Below, in pieces: positions 7,101 through 8,413 of a stretch of 8,413 nt of DNA. A program made the translations under genes and the position numbers. Where the stretch lies: NCBI GenBank assembly GCA_964428185.1, contig CAYRXH010000099.1:1-8413 (forward strand), given 5' to 3'. The notes below the pieces were generated by a model that was not told the origin of the DNA, made no database searches, and saw nothing but the letters and a program-made list of their open reading frames with translations. The stretch's first letter is position 1. Each line of letters opens with the position of its first letter. Origin of the DNA: CAYMAZ01 sp964428185 (GTDB taxonomy: Bacteria; Bacteroidota; Bacteroidia; Bacteroidales; DTU049).

Positions 7101-7874
7101 AACACTCTTCATGAAACAGTTCTTCTCTATGCCGAACGTAATGTTGATGCCCATACTGCAAGTGAACTTGATGCTTTGAGTTTGATCACAGGAAAAGCAG
7201 GAAAAACTTCTGCTGGCATCATAGCACTGAAAGAGCTTAGCAATTCTCACGGACTTGGTGATATGGGTTTGTGCCCAAAAACCGGTCCCGGCATCCAAAG
7301 CTTGAAAGATGCAGATTTTGTCAGCAAACTGAAATCTGTATGGAATGAACTGAACATTCCACAGGTCAGAGATGTCAGCCTTGCTGATGAACTTAAAAAT
7401 AATAAAATAAAGAATCTGTTCATCTTTGGAGAAGACCCCGTAGCTTGTGCAGTTGATCAGACTGAGATTAAGGATCTAATTTATAACAGTAAATTTATCT
7501 GTGTGCAGGATGTATTTCTGAGTGAAACTGCTAAGACTGCTGATCTCGTTCTTCCAATGAGACTTCCATTTGAAGAAGGTGGCACTTTTACAAACACACA
7601 GAAAATTGTTCAACAAACAGAAGCATCATTTAAATCTCCTGTATGCAAAGGAAATTTAGAAGTGTTAAATAGCCTTTTAGCATCTTTTGGCAAAAAGACC
7701 TTTGCATCAGTTGAAGAAGTGAATGACGAGATCATTAAACTTTTACCAGAAACACCTATGAGGGCAGAGTTTCGTTTTACAGAAGATGAAAAACCTCTTA
7801 GAAGATTTAATCACGGATGTGATGGAATCCGTCAGATGTTCTGTGAATATTACCATAAAAGTTTTAACAATTAA
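4185..7874 (+). CDS. Mosaic NuoG/GltD/FdhA-type subunit: [2Fe-2S], FAD-NADPH module, ferredoxin clusters and degenerate molybdopterin-fold domain
   Basis: Domains in the 1229 residues are as follows. [2Fe-2S] ferredoxin, NuoG/HydA type: Cys36, 47, 50, 64. A L-L-L-S-N-H-Y-A-D-C junction at 91-100. GltD/NfnB N-terminal double-cluster helical domain: Cys100, 104, 108, then Cys143, 147, 151, 155. GltD-type flavoprotein: FAD-binding G-G-G-P-G-G at 202-207, NADPH-site G-G-G-N-T-A-M-D at 334-341 followed by Arg359-Arg360, and A-A-G-D at 484-487. An extra patch: Cys583, 586, 588, 594. 2x[4Fe-4S]: Cys633/636/639/643 and Cys676/679/682/686. FdhA/NuoG-like domain (about 708-1229) with [4Fe-4S] ligands Cys711, 714, 718, 746. 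That last domain lacks the catalytic Cys/Sec motif, the Lys after the cluster and the C-terminal pterin-binding domain, so formate dehydrogenase activity is unlikely. Probable role: catalytic or electron-wiring core joining NADPH to the NADH-FMN subunit and ferredoxin, as in StnABC. It contains no hydrogenase H-cluster motif. Sequence support for domains is strong; the reaction is inferred. Confidence 0.88.
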   Translation: MNTINVILNGKPVVGYQGESILDLAKRHGFEIPTLCHDPRLEPFSSCFVCVVHVDKMRGFQPSCSTKITEGMAIDTENEEVIKARRTALNLLLSNHYADCVAPCKMTCPAGVDVQGYISLIEKGLYSEAIGLIKQTNPLPAICGRVCVRPCEAACRRNLLDENTGVGIDYLKRFAADKDLESPNHYIPNVAPSSGKKVAIIGGGPGGLSAAYFLQQKGHQCDIFEAAPAVGGWLRYGIPEYRLPNDLIDKEVSTITELGVRIFCNKKLGDNLSYSEIKVNYDATILTIGSQKGTLVGVEGDDAENVFSGIDFLRNMAITGQIYDFSGKTIAVVGGGNTAMDCCRTSIRCGAKKVYVIYRRTEKEMPANPIEIHESKLEGVEYMFLTNPTKVNKDENGKLKSVTCVKMELGEPDASGRRRPVPKEGSEHDIELDFLLAAIGQKTEVNFINNINEFATNGKLKINKWGDVEVNPSTFETGIPGVFAAGDCVSGPATVIEAIKQAKIASQSCHQYLSGQPIVNEHFEFISLRDNFKKQVPEDYVNKYKKQLREEMPVLDPQQRMNFNEVELGYADENVAKHETGRCLECGCSAYYTCDLKKHATTYKVEQNHYSGEFREYSVDFSHPFIEIDNNKCILCGRCIRICKEVVGASALGFVNRGFDTFVAPAMGLSLTETSCESCGMCISACPTAAISENRDFKPSPVKTETFKALCNFCSIGCEVEYHHVGGVFMGAEGSHGQINKDGNICRFARFGYRLFNSDARIRKPMAKKEGKLVEITWDEAFQIIKNQIQNVHADENAFFAGGRLSNEEQYLIQKFARTAVGTNNVSSFQYIDRGRGYRSNSMNNVPFQEISGAKKFVLFGTEINREHGVLSFMIENARFLNKIPLLIITTSSETMTDHKADKIIRIKSYHAFTQAVNHYLISSGKENMMYIKAQTSGFDDYKKSLLNKDYGQLIEKSGASQNEIEAFADEFNTLHETVLLYAERNVDAHTASELDALSLITGKAGKTSAGIIALKELSNSHGLGDMGLCPKTGPGIQSLKDADFVSKLKSVWNELNIPQVRDVSLADELKNNKIKNLFIFGEDPVACAVDQTEIKDLIYNSKFICVQDVFLSETAKTADLVLPMRLPFEEGGTFTNTQKIVQQTEASFKSPVCKGNLEVLNSLLASFGKKTFASVEEVNDEIIKLLPETPMRAEFRFTEDEKPLRRFNHGCDGIRQMFCEYYHKSFNN
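6359..6366 (+). repeat. G8 homopolymer inside the mosaic subunit gene
   Basis: Eight consecutive G residues followed by T5 lie in codons 725-728, between Cys718 and Cys746 of the Mo-type [4Fe-4S] site. A one-base gain would bring a TAA at 6404-6406 into frame and give a protein of about 740 residues that ends before the Mo-like domain. A one-base loss would end near 6537. In this sequence the full frame is open. Confidence 0.9.
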
Positions 7875-7882
7875 AAAAAAAC

Positions 7883-7887
7883 GGAGG
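7883..7887 (+). promoter_or_regulatory. Strong Shine-Dalgarno for the ferritin-like gene
   Basis: GGAGG lies four bases before the ATG at 7892. No other gene start in this window has a comparable site, so this gene is probably translated efficiently and independently of the upstream gene, whose stop is 17 bases away. It also fixes the start codon. Confidence 0.75.
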
Positions 7888-7891
7888 AACC

Positions 7892-8347
7892 ATGAAAGCA
7901 TTCCAAAATGTCAATGATATTCTGAATTTTGCCATGGAGCAGGAACAGAAAGCCATAGAGTTTTACACACATCTCGCATCTGTAGCCCGCACTGAAGATA
8001 TGAAGAAGGTGTTTGAAGAATTTGCCAAGGAAGAAATAAGTCATAAGGCACGTCTTTCTCAGATACAGATTGATGGAATAATGACTCTCGCTGAAGAAAA
8101 GGTTCATGACTTGAAAATTTCTGATTACATTGCTGCAGACGATGTCGGGGAAAACCCAAGCTATGAGCAGGCTCTGAAACTTGCAATGAACAGGGAAAAA
8201 GCAGCTTTTAAACTCTATTCCGCACTCGCCGAGAAGGTTGACAATTCCAATCTGAAAAAAATATTTCAACTGCTGGCAATTGAAGAGTCAAAACACAAAC
8301 TCCGGTTTGAGCTGGAATATGACGAGTATGTGCTAAGAGAAAATTAA
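7892..8347 (+). CDS. Rubrerythrin-like ferritin-fold diiron protein without rubredoxin domain
   Basis: The 151-residue protein is a four-helix ferritin-like protein. Two half-sites repeat the same ligand layout. Glu18 in helix 1 (with Ala21 and Tyr25) pairs with Glu48-x2-His51 in helix 2. Glu102 in helix 3 (with Ala105 and Tyr109) pairs with Glu132-x2-His135 in helix 4. This is a complete rubrerythrin-type diiron site. There is no C-terminal C-x2-C rubredoxin domain and no cysteine at all, so electrons must come from another protein. The family usually removes peroxide or handles iron in anaerobes. The gene is 17 bases behind the large iron-sulfur subunit and probably on the same transcript, which would fit protection of an oxygen-sensitive complex or use of its reducing power; that link is inferred. 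An AU-rich hairpin follows. Confidence 0.88.
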   Translation: MKAFQNVNDILNFAMEQEQKAIEFYTHLASVARTEDMKKVFEEFAKEEISHKARLSQIQIDGIMTLAEEKVHDLKISDYIAADDVGENPSYEQALKLAMNREKAAFKLYSALAEKVDNSNLKKIFQLLAIEESKHKLRFELEYDEYVLREN

Positions 8348-8349
8348 AA

Positions 8350-8380
8350 AAATAAACTAAAAAAGGCATTTTTTTTATTT
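8350..8380 (+). terminator. Candidate AU-rich terminator after the ferritin-like gene
   Basis: AAATAAA at 8350-8356 pairs with TTTATTT at 8374-8380, and A5 at 8359-8363 pairs with T5 at 8369-8373, around an AGGCA loop with a two-base bulge. The stem has no G-C pairs, so it is weak on its own, but it lies directly after the last stop codon of the operon and contains a T8 run. The remaining bases to 8413 are AT-rich with nothing recognisable. Confidence 0.4.
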
Positions 8381-8413
8381 CCTTTGAGTTTTAAAGTATT
8401 TATTTTTATATTT

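Noticed and set aside
6306..7874. Calling the large subunit an active formate dehydrogenase
   Set aside because: The FdhA-like fold motifs are present, but the Cys/Sec-His active-site pair, the post-cluster Lys and the C-terminal pterin-binding domain are missing, and there is no in-frame TGA that could be Sec.
1849..7874. Electron-bifurcating [FeFe] hydrogenase (HydABC)
   Set aside because: The NuoE- and NuoF-like subunits would fit, but the third subunit contains none of the H-cluster cysteine motifs.
7871..8269. 132-residue open frame on the minus strand opposite the ferritin-like gene
   Set aside because: It mirrors a well-supported gene with intact diiron motifs, and its translation shows no family features; it is an antisense shadow.

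Overview
The window looks like chromosomal DNA of an anaerobic member of the Bacteroidetes (Bacteroidales/Marinilabiliales-like). It is AT-rich, most genes lack a Shine-Dalgarno sequence, a TAnnTTTG-type -7 element lies just upstream of clpS, and the proteins read as Bacteroidetes versions of their families. The taxonomic call is inference; there is no rRNA or other marker gene here.

Left part, minus strand (about 1-1584): three genes read leftward, with gaps of 10 and 43 bases. In transcription order they are a ClpS adaptor of the ClpAP/ClpCP protease, an M48 zinc metallopeptidase made as a lipoprotein, and an NfeD-like membrane protein cut by the window edge. All three have protein or membrane quality-control themes, and they are probably co-transcribed.

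Middle (1585-1848): a 264-base AT-rich divergent spacer. It holds the probable clpS promoter element and one imperfect TTAA-N4-TTAA inverted repeat.

Right part, plus strand (1849-8347): four tightly spaced genes. The first two are a NuoE/HydC-like [2Fe-2S] subunit and a NuoF/HydB-like NADH-FMN subunit with a C-terminal 2x[4Fe-4S] ferredoxin domain. The third is a 1229-residue mosaic: a NuoG/HydA-type [2Fe-2S] domain, a complete GltD/NfnB-type FAD/NADPH module, an extra four-cysteine patch, 2x[4Fe-4S], and a formate-dehydrogenase/NuoG-like molybdopterin-fold domain that appears to have lost its active site. The fourth is a rubrerythrin-like diiron protein.

The three large subunits most plausibly form a soluble multi-flavin iron-sulfur complex that connects NAD(H), NADP(H) and probably ferredoxin. 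This resembles the Sporomusa-type Nfn (StnABC) and HydABC electron-bifurcating families, but carries an additional vestigial Mo-type domain. It is neither a recognisable hydrogenase (no H-cluster motifs) nor a convincing formate dehydrogenase. A near-perfect match to the clostridial Rex operator pattern between the first two subunit genes suggests NADH/NAD+-linked regulation, but this is untested.
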